64,000 nt of DNA from Aphanocapsa lilacina HA4352-LM1 (lineage in GTDB: Bacteria; Cyanobacteriota; Cyanobacteriia; Gloeobacterales; Gloeobacteraceae): contig JAHHGR010000004.1 of assembly GCA_019359725.1 (NCBI GenBank), positions 1-64,000 of the forward strand, read 5' to 3'. Positions within the stretch are counted from its first letter, which is position 1. The number at the start of each line of letters is the position of its first letter. The notes under the pieces are model-generated. The model ran no database searches. It saw nothing but the letters and a program-made list of their open reading frames with translations, and was not told the DNA's origin. Made by a program: the position numbers and the translations under genes. Positions 57,101 through 64,000 of the stretch are shown here, one piece after another.

Positions 57101-60100
57101 TTGGGTCCGAGATCCAGCCCCGCTTCGCGGATGCGCCGGTAGAACGCTTCGAGCGCTTCCGGGCTGAGGGGGGCGGCAAAATCGGGCCGGTACAGCTTCT
57201 GGGTGTCCGTTGCGCGCACAAGCTCACCGGTGGCGAGCACTTTCCAGTCGGCTTCGCCCGCTTCGGCGCGCTCCTTGCCGCAACACACCTGAAAAGTAGC
57301 CCGGTCCGCTCCATCCGGTTCGAAGATCAGCTGCACGAGGCGCTCCTCGCCGTCAAACAGCGTGAAGGCCTCCTGGATCAACACGTCCTGCAGGGTGTAG
57401 GCACCCTCGCCGAGGACGGCGCCCGCGGCGGCGATCGCCATCGAGATGTACGAGGCTCCCGGTACGACCACGACACCGTGCAGGCGGTGATCGTCGAGAA
57501 AGGGCTGACGGGCGACGCCGACGCGCGCCTGAAACTGGACCTGCTTGAGGGGCGAGGGCAGGCGCCCGCCCAGCATCGCCTGGGGAGCCCCGTCCGCGGC
57601 GAGGGCGACATCGTCGGCCCGGCTCGCAGGCGGGACGTCGAGCCAGTGGCGCTCGCGCTGCCAGGGATAGAGGGGCAGATCGGCACAAAAGCGCCCCTGC
57701 GGGGCAAGGCGTTCCCAGGCGATCGGGAAGTCGAGGGTGTAGAGCGTGCCCAGGGCCGCCAGCAGCGCGGGACGCTCCGGCTCCTTGCGGCGCAGCGAGG
57801 CCAGAACAACGCCTTCTTGGCCCGCCTGCTCCAGGCATTGGCGGATCGCACCGCCCAGTACCGGATGGGGGCTCAACTCCAAAAAGACGGTATAGCGATC
57901 GGCTATCAGCGCTGCGACCGCCTCGGCAAAGCGCACAGGCTCCCGGAGATTGCGCCCCCAGTAGACCGCTTCGAACTGCCCGCCTGCGGCACTTTCGCCG
58001 GTGAGCGTCGAGTAGATCGCCACCGCGGCGGGGCGGGGGGACAGACCGGCCAACAGAGCGCTCAGTTCCCGCGCGAACGGCTCCATCGGCGGGCAATGGA
58101 AGGCATAGTCCACCGGGAGATATTTGTGATAGACGTCGCGGCGCTCCAGAATCGCCACCACTTCCGCCAGGGCCGCACTTTCGCCGGACAGCACCGTCGA
58201 GGTGGGACTGTTGACGGCGGCAAGCGAGACACGGTCGCAAAAGTTCTCGATCAGTGTCTCCGCCTGGGCCGCGGGCAACTCCACCGCCACCATCCGCCCC
58301 CGGCCGGTCGCCTGCTGCATCAGCCGCGCCCTGTGCACAACAATGCGCACCGCCTCTTCGAGGGTCAGTACCCCGGCGATGTGGGCTGCGGCCACCTCCC
58401 CGACACTGTGGCCGACCACGCCGTCCGGTGGGACCCCCCAGCTGCGCCACAGGTCCGCCAAACCCACCTGCAGGGCAAATAGAGCCGGTTGGGCAAACTC
58501 CGTCTGCGCAAGGCGCGAATCGGCCTCCGATGCGCGCAATGCTTCCAGCAGCGACCAGTCTGCGTATTCGCGCACAGCAGCGTCACAGCGCTCGACGGCG
58601 GCTTTAAACAGCGGCTCGTGCTCCAGCAGTTCCCGTCCCATCGCCCACCACTGTGGACCCTGGCCCGAGCACACAAAAGCGATCCTCGGGCGGCGTTTGC
58701 GCGGTTGCCTGCCGCTCACCACGCCGCGGTGCGGCTGGCCCCGGCCAAAATCCTCCAGACGCTCGCCCAGTTCGGCAAGGGTGTGGGCGACCACGGCGAG
58801 GCGCTCGCCGTGGTGGTTGCGGCGCAACCCGGCGCTATAGGCAAGATCCGCCAGGGCGGGAAGCGCCCGGTCCGAGCGCAGCCACGCGCGGTACGCCGAA
58901 GCCAGATCCTGCAAAGCTTGGGCTGTGCGGGCCGACAGAGGCACCAGATACGCCCGGGCGTCGGCCTGCGGCGCGGCGGGGGCGGGCAGCGGCAGGGCGG
59001 GCGCCTCCTGCAGAATCACATGGGCGTTCGTGCCGCCAAAGCCAAAGGAGCTGATCCCGGCAAGGGCCGGTTGCGACGCTTGCGGCCAGGGAACGAGGCT
59101 ACCCAGGACCCGCACCGGCAGCCGCTCAAACGGGATGTGGGGGTTGGCCTGCTCGAAGTGCAGACTCGGCGGGATCTGCCGATGCTGCAGCGACAGCGCC
59201 ACTTTGATGATCCCGGCGATCCCGGCGGCGGCCTCCAGGTGGCCGATGTTCGTCTTGACCGAGCCCAGCAGACAGGGATTGTCCGGGGAGCGCCGGCCAG
59301 CCAGCACTGCGCCCAGGGCCAGCACTTCGATCGGATCGCCCAGGGGGGTGCCGGTGCCGTGGGCTTCGACGTAGCCGATCGCTTCCGGCGGCACTCCGGC
59401 GGCGGCGAGGGCCTCCCGGATGACCGCCTGCTGCGCCAGACCGTTCGGCGCCGTCAGGCTGCTGCTGCGCCCATCTTGGTTGAGGGCGCAGCCCGCCACC
59501 AGCGCCAGCACCCGGTCCCCGTCGCGCTCGGCGTCCGCCAGGCGCTTCAAGATCACCGCACCGCAGCCTTCGCCGCGGACGTACCCGTTGGCACGGCTGT
59601 CGAAGGTGCGGCAGCGCCCATCGGGCGAGAGCATCTGCGCCTCAGAAAAGATAATCGTCAGGTCCGGAGAGAGCAGCAGATTGACGCCACTGGCCAGGGC
59701 CAGATCCGATTCGCGGTGGGCCAGACTCCGGCAGGCCAGGTGCAAAGCCACCAGCGAAGAGGAGCAGGCCGTGTCGACCGCCAGGCTCGGGCCGCGCAGA
59801 TCCAGCAGATAGGACAGGCGATTGGCGGCGATGCTGAAGGCGTTGCCGGTGCCGACCAGGGCGTCGAGCCGGTCGGGAGATCGCCTGTTGACCCGCGTAT
59901 AGTCCTGGGTGCATATCCCCACGAACACCCCCGTCCGGCTGCCTGCGAGGCGCTCCAGGGGCAGTCCCGCCTGCTCGAAGGCGTCGCAGGCCACCTCCAG
60001 CAACAGCCGCTGCTGCGGATCCATCAGCCGCGCTTCGCGGGGGGTGATCCCAAAAAACTGGTGGTCGAAGCGATCGACCGACTCCAAAAACCCTCCCCAG

Positions 60101-60279
60101 CGCGTGTTCATCGTTGCGGGGGTTCGCCTGTGGGGGTCGTAGAAGGCATCCACATCCCACCGCTCCGCCGGAACTTCACCGATGGCATCGACGCCGTCGC
60201 ACAACAATTGCCAGTAAGCCTTCAGGTCGCTCGCCCCCGGAAAACGGCAACCCATACCGATGATTGCGATAGGTTCCAT
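54121..60279 (-). CDS. Type I polyketide synthase, KS-AT-DH-KR-ACP-TE
   Basis: A 2052-residue synthase. KS about 1-430 (Cys in AVDTACSSSL; EAHGTGT; NIGHLEAA). AT about 515-810, with GHSVGEVAAAH near 626 and YAFHCPPME. DH about 895-1170, with HRLHGVVVVP near 930 and DSCLQ. KR about 1300-1610, with TGGLGNLG near 1430 and the Tyr in GQGNYAAANA. ACP with Ser in GLDSLMTTEL near 1743. TE about 1815-2052 with GHSLGALVCFELARRL. No enoyl reductase or methyltransferase domain is present, so full reduction would need the PfaD-type protein or the quinone-oxidoreductase-type protein. The AT region carries YAFH rather than HAFH, so malonyl specificity is not certain. It starts 3 bp after the ACP stop. Confidence 0.95.
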   Translation of the reverse strand: MEPIAIIGMGCRFPGASDLKAYWQLLCDGVDAIGEVPAERWDVDAFYDPHRRTPATMNTRWGGFLESVDRFDHQFFGITPREARLMDPQQRLLLEVACDAFEQAGLPLERLAGSRTGVFVGICTQDYTRVNRRSPDRLDALVGTGNAFSIAANRLSYLLDLRGPSLAVDTACSSSLVALHLACRSLAHRESDLALASGVNLLLSPDLTIIFSEAQMLSPDGRCRTFDSRANGYVRGEGCGAVILKRLADAERDGDRVLALVAGCALNQDGRSSSLTAPNGLAQQAVIREALAAAGVPPEAIGYVEAHGTGTPLGDPIEVLALGAVLAGRRSPDNPCLLGSVKTNIGHLEAAAGIAGIIKVALSLQHRQIPPSLHFEQANPHIPFERLPVRVLGSLVPWPQASQPALAGISSFGFGGTNAHVILQEAPALPLPAPAAPQADARAYLVPLSARTAQALQDLASAYRAWLRSDRALPALADLAYSAGLRRNHHGERLAVVAHTLAELGERLEDFGRGQPHRGVVSGRQPRKRRPRIAFVCSGQGPQWWAMGRELLEHEPLFKAAVERCDAAVREYADWSLLEALRASEADSRLAQTEFAQPALFALQVGLADLWRSWGVPPDGVVGHSVGEVAAAHIAGVLTLEEAVRIVVHRARLMQQATGRGRMVAVELPAAQAETLIENFCDRVSLAAVNSPTSTVLSGESAALAEVVAILERRDVYHKYLPVDYAFHCPPMEPFARELSALLAGLSPRPAAVAIYSTLTGESAAGGQFEAVYWGRNLREPVRFAEAVAALIADRYTVFLELSPHPVLGGAIRQCLEQAGQEGVVLASLRRKEPERPALLAALGTLYTLDFPIAWERLAPQGRFCADLPLYPWQRERHWLDVPPASRADDVALAADGAPQAMLGGRLPSPLKQVQFQARVGVARQPFLDDHRLHGVVVVPGASYISMAIAAAGAVLGEGAYTLQDVLIQEAFTLFDGEERLVQLIFEPDGADRATFQVCCGKERAEAGEADWKVLATGELVRATDTQKLYRPDFAAPLSPEALEAFYRRIREAGLDLGPKLQGVRQVERRDGEALGYLQLPEGLEAEALLYQIHPVMLDSCLQVLAGALPTAGEQAFHGNDVHIPVHFERIRYHGSPARGQLRSHVRMRPREQQQSGTLTGDYVLYDAQDRVVLEIDGLLMKRASREALLNIMQSNDWFYELAWQPLPLPAPQIATRPPGRWIVLSGNSALGADLATRLEAQGHSSVRVVASEQFAILEPARHYALNGQKPEDFRRLLREIASCNGLPLLGVVHLWSLEEASGPALWESALHLVQALVLAESQAPLWLVTRGTQALGQPLGERAVEHNALWGLGRVIALEHPELWGGLVDLDVEPGRDEAARLLAQLQAPDGEDHVAWRGEERLAARLVQTRQGRTAASAPPDWESGGYLVTGGLGNLGLQVARWMVEQGARHLALVGRRAPSPEAEAALAGLRKLGAQICVLQADICDPHQAQAVLEHFGDGLPPLRGIVHAAGVLDDGLLVQQNRERFAAVLAPKVQGAWHLHTLTRQLDLDFFVLFSSVAGLLGSPGQGNYAAANACLDALAHHRRALGLPALSINWGPWAEGGMAAALSRRHQERIAAQGVSAIPVQRGLKALEWMLRQAVPAQLGVLPVRWAKFVQPFLPGRLPSLLRQIAREVQPRQSAAVQAPSGGAELAQQLRSIGFEPCYALLLTHLRGQLAQVLGLAPSHSFDLEQPVNELGLDSLMTTELKRRIEGELGVNVPVVLLLQNPSLSQLAWKLAQQVAADAPAVPTSQTAAGRDNPWLVRPRPNPGARLRLFCFHYLGGGASTFRQWPEGLPADVEVCAIQLPGREERLEEPPVADFFALIATLAEQIGPELDRPFAFYGHSLGALVCFELARRLRRQSGALPVHLFAAAYYAPHLRTPSQGTGVSGWTDARLREEIPRVISAPQSLMDNAEFMQVLLPRVRADACLLSTHLYTEEPPLDCPITAFGGLQDAVVDRESLAAWSAHTNGAFQLEMFAGNHIFLESAREAVLGAVAAGLLAAPSAH

Positions 60280-60282
60280 GGG

Positions 60283-60594
60283 CTAAATCTCCCGCCGATG
60301 AGCCGTCGCCTCGATCTCCTCCACCAGCCACCCGGCCAGGGCTTGGATTGTCGGATAATTCCACAGCACCGTCGGCGAAAGTGCAAAGCCTACCTGCTTT
60401 TCCAATTTGCCCAGAAGCACCAGAGCCTGCACAGAACTTAAACCGTAACTGCCGAGCGGTTGCCGAAGGTCGATGTCCTCAGGATCGATTTGCTCTTCTT
60501 CGAGACTTTCGACGAGCAAGGAGATAATTAACTCCTGCAATGCTTCCGCGTTTGCCAGCTCTTTTGAAGCCAATGAATACGGTGGAGCGTTCAT
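60283..60594 (-). CDS. Stand-alone acyl carrier protein (GLSS type)
   Basis: A 103-residue carrier with Ppant Ser in LGSYGLSSVQALVLLGKLEKQVG. Ser replaces the usual Asp of the DSL motif, a variant seen in carriers that serve FAALs. Helix III is LWNYPTIQALAGWLVEE. It sits 36 bp after PfaD and 3 bp before the synthase, so it probably delivers the starter or an intermediate to the synthase. Confidence 0.88.
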   Translation of the reverse strand: MNAPPYSLASKELANAEALQELIISLLVESLEEEQIDPEDIDLRQPLGSYGLSSVQALVLLGKLEKQVGFALSPTVLWNYPTIQALAGWLVEEIEATAHRREI

Positions 60595-60630
60595 GCAGTC
60601 TACCTCAAGAAAATAGATAGTTTGCTTTCC

Positions 60631-62274
60631 CTAACGCGTAGGAAGGTACCGGCAGTAGGCGGGCGGCAGTTGAAGACCCTGACTTCTTAAATGCTGTACC
60701 CGGTACAAAAAAGCAGCTCCCAGCATCAACTGTCCAGCCACATCGACAACTGTGCGATTTTCAGGCACGCCCAGGTAGGTGCCTTTGACCCAGTCGTTAA
60801 AGGCACCCATCGATGGTCCACACCAGATCTGATAATCCATCTCCCGACCCTTTTCGCCGAGGTTAGACCAGCGCGAAGAAAGGCCCAGATACCAGCGGAA
60901 GATCAGGGCCATTTTGCGCCTGGGGTTGCCCTCGGCTTTTTCGATTTGCTGTGGATCGCGATGGCTGAAATAAGCAATGGTTTCCTGCCAGATCTGTTCG
61001 AGGCTTTTTTTAAATATTTGGGATTCGAGTTTTTGAATTTCGGCGGCCGGGATTTCTTCGAGAGCGCCGTAGGTCTTGTACAACTCGTAGAGTTTCTGGG
61101 CGCGCATCGCAAACAAGGTTTCGCGTTTGAGCACCTGCAGTCTGACCCCCAACTCGAACATGTCCGCCGCCGGGGCCATCGTCACATCGGTCGTCTCCGC
61201 CCTGGCCAGCAGGGCACGGGTGTGGGCGGAGGTACCCGCCTCGACGCAGGCCTGGTTGACCGAGCCGGTCACGACGTACGCCGCCCCCATCATGAAGGCC
61301 GCCAGAACGGCCTGCGGCGTGCCGATCCCGCCTGCTGCCCCGATGCGCGTCGGCTGGGCGAAGCGCTGTTGTGCCTGGATCTCGTCGCGTTGGGCCAGGA
61401 TCGAAGGCAGCAGGCACACCAGGGCACGGTTGTCGGTGTGACCGCCGGAATCCGCCTCGACAGTGATATCGTCCGCCATCGGCACTTTGCCCGCCAGGGT
61501 CGCCTGCAAAGGCGAGAGCCGACCCGCCTCGACGAGTTGCCGCAGCAGTGCTTCAGGTGCCGGCTGCAGAAAGCGGCCCGCCACCTCCCGGCGGGAGACC
61601 TTCGCAATCACCCGGTTGGCAACCGCGATCCGCCCAGCCGGATCGAGCCCCAACCCCGCCGCGCGGTAGTGAACGATCTCGGTTGTGAGATCGATGTAGG
61701 CGCTCGCCTCGACGGTGCGCACGCCACCTTCGAGGTACACCCGCACCGCCCCCGCCTCCAGGGCCGGTTCGCTGGGGCTGTGGATCAAATTGAAGGCGTA
61801 GGGTCCCTCCGGCAGCGCCGCCTGAATGCGTCTGATCGCCGCGGCGATCCGATCCGGCACCAGACCGGCTGCCCCGAAACTGCCAAGCATACCGGCCCGG
61901 CCCACGGCGATCACCAGTTCCTCCGAGGCGATGGCGTTGGCCATTGCCCCGGTCATGTACGCACAGCGGACCCGATGGGCGGCCAGAAAAGCGGGATCGC
62001 CCAGGGAGTGCAAAGGCATCGCCGGCACAAAGGCCAGCACCTCCGGCAGATCGGCTTCCTCGGCGGCCCTCAGCCACGACCCGCCTCTTGCCAGACCGAT
62101 CCGGCCTTGTTGGCGAACGGCATAGCAGGGCACGTCGCTATCGCGCAAAATCGAGCGGATACCGGGTTCATCGAAGGCGACCGCATCGGCAGGACCGCTC
62201 CAGACCTGCCCGGTCTTCGGCGCGCTGCCTGCGTGGCGCACATCGGTGTCACAAACCGTTGTAGAGATAGGCAT
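60631..62274 (-). CDS. pfaD: PfaD-family trans-acting enoyl reductase
   Basis: A 547-residue FMN-dependent TIM barrel of the PfaD/trans-ER group, used by polyunsaturated fatty acid synthases and trans-AT polyketide synthases. Recognisable blocks are MTGAMANAIASEELVIAVGRAGMLGSFGAAGL, DDITVEADSGGHTDNR, IGAAGGIGTPQAVLAAFMMGAAYVVTGSVNQ, and the C-terminal helical part with YLGLSSRWSNLGEKGREMDYQIWCGPSMGAFNDWVKGTYL. ATG 62274 shares its A with the stop of the upstream acyltransferase (TAATG). Longer upstream frame is not used. Confidence 0.93.
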   Translation of the reverse strand: MPISTTVCDTDVRHAGSAPKTGQVWSGPADAVAFDEPGIRSILRDSDVPCYAVRQQGRIGLARGGSWLRAAEEADLPEVLAFVPAMPLHSLGDPAFLAAHRVRCAYMTGAMANAIASEELVIAVGRAGMLGSFGAAGLVPDRIAAAIRRIQAALPEGPYAFNLIHSPSEPALEAGAVRVYLEGGVRTVEASAYIDLTTEIVHYRAAGLGLDPAGRIAVANRVIAKVSRREVAGRFLQPAPEALLRQLVEAGRLSPLQATLAGKVPMADDITVEADSGGHTDNRALVCLLPSILAQRDEIQAQQRFAQPTRIGAAGGIGTPQAVLAAFMMGAAYVVTGSVNQACVEAGTSAHTRALLARAETTDVTMAPAADMFELGVRLQVLKRETLFAMRAQKLYELYKTYGALEEIPAAEIQKLESQIFKKSLEQIWQETIAYFSHRDPQQIEKAEGNPRRKMALIFRWYLGLSSRWSNLGEKGREMDYQIWCGPSMGAFNDWVKGTYLGVPENRTVVDVAGQLMLGAAFLYRVQHLRSQGLQLPPAYCRYLPTR

Positions 62275-64000
62275 TATCGGCTCCCTGACGAGTGCTCCGT
62301 GGCCTGGACGGGTGCGTCGAGCACCTGCTGAGCGGCGGCAAGCTGCAGCTGGAGAATTGCGCCCCATTGCCTGAGCGACACGGCCCGCTGTTCTAGAAAA
62401 CTGCTGTGCGCCCGGCTGGCTGTAGCCGTCTGCACCAGGGAGGTCTCCCACGGCGGCGGGGGGAGCGGCCCTTGAACGGTCGCGCCGGGCCGCTGCTCCG
62501 GCGCGCTCCCGCGCTCGCCCGCCGCTTCGAGCGGCGGCGAGCGCGGCTCAAGTCGGTCGCCACCCAGGACTATCGTTTTGGAGAGTGTTTTTTGAGCCGC
62601 GGCGCCGCCCGCAGCGCCCCGCTCCAAAGTCGTCAGATCCACCGGCACCCGATGACTGACCAGGGCTGCCAGTAGGCGCACAATCGAAACCTGCTCGCTG
62701 ACGCCGCGCTGGTCGATCTGGAGGCTGAGGTGCGGGCGATCTCCGAGAATGGCGGCAATCCAGCGGGCACAACCGCCGCTCGGCCCGACCTCGATAAAGC
62801 ACCGGTGACCATCCTCGTACACCCGTTCGACCAGGCGCGGAAAATCGACGCGCCGGCACAGATTGGCCGTCAGGGCCGTGGCGATGGACTGCGCCTCCAG
62901 ATCGATCGGGGCGTACCCGGCCGTCGAGTAGAACGCCAGCTCCGGCTTCCCCTGGATTGCCACGGTGGTCAAGCGCGCAATCTCCTCAGAGCGGGAGCGC
63001 ACCGCCTCGCAGTGCAGCACGCCGTCGAAGGGTGCGCGCACCGCACCGCATCCCAGGTGCTCGATCAGCCGTTGGCACTGGGCGCTATCCCCGGCGATCA
63101 CCACCTCGCCGGGGGTATTGACGTGGGTCAGGTAGACGCGCTCGTGCTCCGTCAGGGCTTGCTCGACCGCCCCCGCCGGGGCGAGCAGCACGAAGCTGCT
63201 CCACAAGTCTGAGGTTGCTTGCTCGGGGGCGATGGCCCAGTGTTCGCGCGCCGCCAGCTTCGGCCCGGCCAGGCAGCGGGTGAACAACGGCGAGGCGCGC
63301 AGGGGCTTGCACAGCGCGTCGCAGTCCGCCCAGACCCCAAGGGCGCTCAGCATGCTCGTCTCCCCAAGGCTGTAGCCGAAAGCTGCCTGGGGTTGCACTG
63401 CGAATTCGCGCTGCAAGATGCTGGTGTACAGCGCCGCGAAAGCGAGCCCGGAGTCGATCATCGCCAATGGATCGGCCAGCAGGCGTTGCTCGTGGGCGAT
63501 CCGCTCTCTGGCGGACAGGGTACTCAGGCTCCTTGGATAGAGGAGCTTTTCGCGCGTCAACAGAGCGGCATCTTCGCTCAGTTCGTCGAGGCGCCGGTGG
63601 CAGCGGGGAAAGCGGTACAGCAGATCCTGCCCGAGGCCGGGGTAAGTATTGAACGCGCCGGGGTAGACGAAGGCGACCCGGGTTTGCCGCCCGAGCGGCT
63701 CGACGGTGAAATAGCTGCCCACGGGGGTCTTCCAGGTCTTGCCCTGCTCAAAGGCCGCGGCGATGCCTTTGTAGGCGCGGCGCAGCTGGCCTGTCACTTC
63801 CTCGCGGTCGTGGCCGACGATAGCGAGAGCGTAGGGCAGATCAGGGCGGCTGCGGTAGGCTGCGTGGCAGCGCCGGGCCAGGACTTCGAGGGCTTGATTT
63901 TCGGCGAGCCGGGCTTCCAGTTGCTCCAGCTGCGTCTGCAGATCGGCGCGGTCGGCCGCGGCGATTACCAGCAGATGCGGTCGAAAGGGCGGGCCTGCTG
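62274..64000 (-). CDS. PfaB-type acyltransferase protein (5' part outside window)
   Basis: Open frame from the TAA at 62274-62276 to the right edge without a stop; at least 575 residues. It contains an AT domain with the Ser in FGYSLGETSML (Tyr replacing the usual His of GHS), LTHVNTPGEVVIAG, and a C-terminal FIEVGPSGGCARWI instead of the usual FLELSPHPVL. These are features of PfaB acyltransferases from polyunsaturated-fatty-acid synthases. The last 110 residues are a Pro-rich linker and a Gln-rich helix. Its pairing with PfaD is the usual arrangement. It may serve the AT-less KS proteins. A KS-like N-terminal part, if any, lies beyond the window. Confidence 0.88.
   Translation of the reverse strand, partial: AGPPFRPHLLVIAAADRADLQTQLEQLEARLAENQALEVLARRCHAAYRSRPDLPYALAIVGHDREEVTGQLRRAYKGIAAAFEQGKTWKTPVGSYFTVEPLGRQTRVAFVYPGAFNTYPGLGQDLLYRFPRCHRRLDELSEDAALLTREKLLYPRSLSTLSARERIAHEQRLLADPLAMIDSGLAFAALYTSILQREFAVQPQAAFGYSLGETSMLSALGVWADCDALCKPLRASPLFTRCLAGPKLAAREHWAIAPEQATSDLWSSFVLLAPAGAVEQALTEHERVYLTHVNTPGEVVIAGDSAQCQRLIEHLGCGAVRAPFDGVLHCEAVRSRSEEIARLTTVAIQGKPELAFYSTAGYAPIDLEAQSIATALTANLCRRVDFPRLVERVYEDGHRCFIEVGPSGGCARWIAAILGDRPHLSLQIDQRGVSEQVSIVRLLAALVSHRVPVDLTTLERGAAGGAAAQKTLSKTIVLGGDRLEPRSPPLEAAGERGSAPEQRPGATVQGPLPPPPWETSLVQTATASRAHSSFLEQRAVSLRQWGAILQLQLAAAQQVLDAPVQATEHSSGSR

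Noticed and set aside
58489-60441. 650-codon plus-strand open frame across the large PKS
   Set aside because: Antisense to the KS and AT domains with shadow-type composition. Similar antisense frames occur throughout the cluster.
62274-64000. Ordinary malonyl-CoA acyltransferase domain of a type I PKS
   Set aside because: GYSLGE and the GPSGGCARWI ending differ from the usual GHSxGE and FLELSPHP, and PfaD follows directly, so a PfaB-type enzyme fits better.

Overview
The window looks like chromosome of a high-GC cyanobacterium, most likely a Gloeobacter. This is inferred from gene content, not from a database match: a chlorophyll synthase, a bilin-binding allophycocyanin beta subunit, the cyanobacterial PanC-Cmk fusion and a Ycf19/YggT protein, together with several decayed insertion-sequence remnants.

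Positions 1-29,740 are ordinary chromosome with scattered accessory genes. From the left: the end of a transposase; a minus-strand chlG-mlaE-response regulator operon; a plus-strand HTH protein-thiG-panC/cmk-D-Ala-D-Ala dipeptidase run; a deleted IS30 copy; lipA-nadK; an orphan terminator with a possible small RNA; gcvT-gcvH; small secreted and membrane proteins; a PadR regulator; a broken GtrA gene; a RibD-type reductase with a YgjP-type metallopeptidase; a large radical SAM protein; a UbiA-like protein; deoC; ycf19; an M61 peptidase; a TPR gene cut off by an IS5-type fragment; aspS; a DUF192 protein; a lone apcB-type gene; an NHL beta-propeller; and a large acidic glycine-zipper protein next to a pentapeptide-repeat protein.

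Positions 29,790-64,000 hold 24 consecutive minus-strand genes with no gap above 49 bp and many overlapping stop/start codons. They form one biosynthetic cluster that continues past the right edge. In transcription order: PfaB-type acyltransferase (cut), PfaD-type enoyl reductase, ACP, a KS-AT-DH-KR-ACP-TE synthase, FAAL, FAD monooxygenase, Sfp-type PPTase, acyl-CoA ligase, quinone-oxidoreductase-type reductase, second FAAL, two desaturases, ACP, AT-less KS, ACP, P450, AT-less KS-ACP-TE, desaturase, a CMAS-SABATH methyltransferase fusion, desaturase, ACP, CMAS-like methyltransferase, P450 and thioesterase.

The likely logic is as follows. FAALs load fatty acids on dedicated carriers. The desaturases introduce double or triple bonds, because the FAAL-desaturase-desaturase-ACP block is the core of bacterial polyyne and terminal-alkyne pathways. 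KS units without their own AT, the PfaB/PfaD pair and the large synthase extend the chain. P450s, the FAD monooxygenase and the CMAS-type enzymes decorate it, and a SABATH domain could cap a carboxylate as a methyl ester. I know of no described pathway with this combination, and the product is not predictable from sequence alone.
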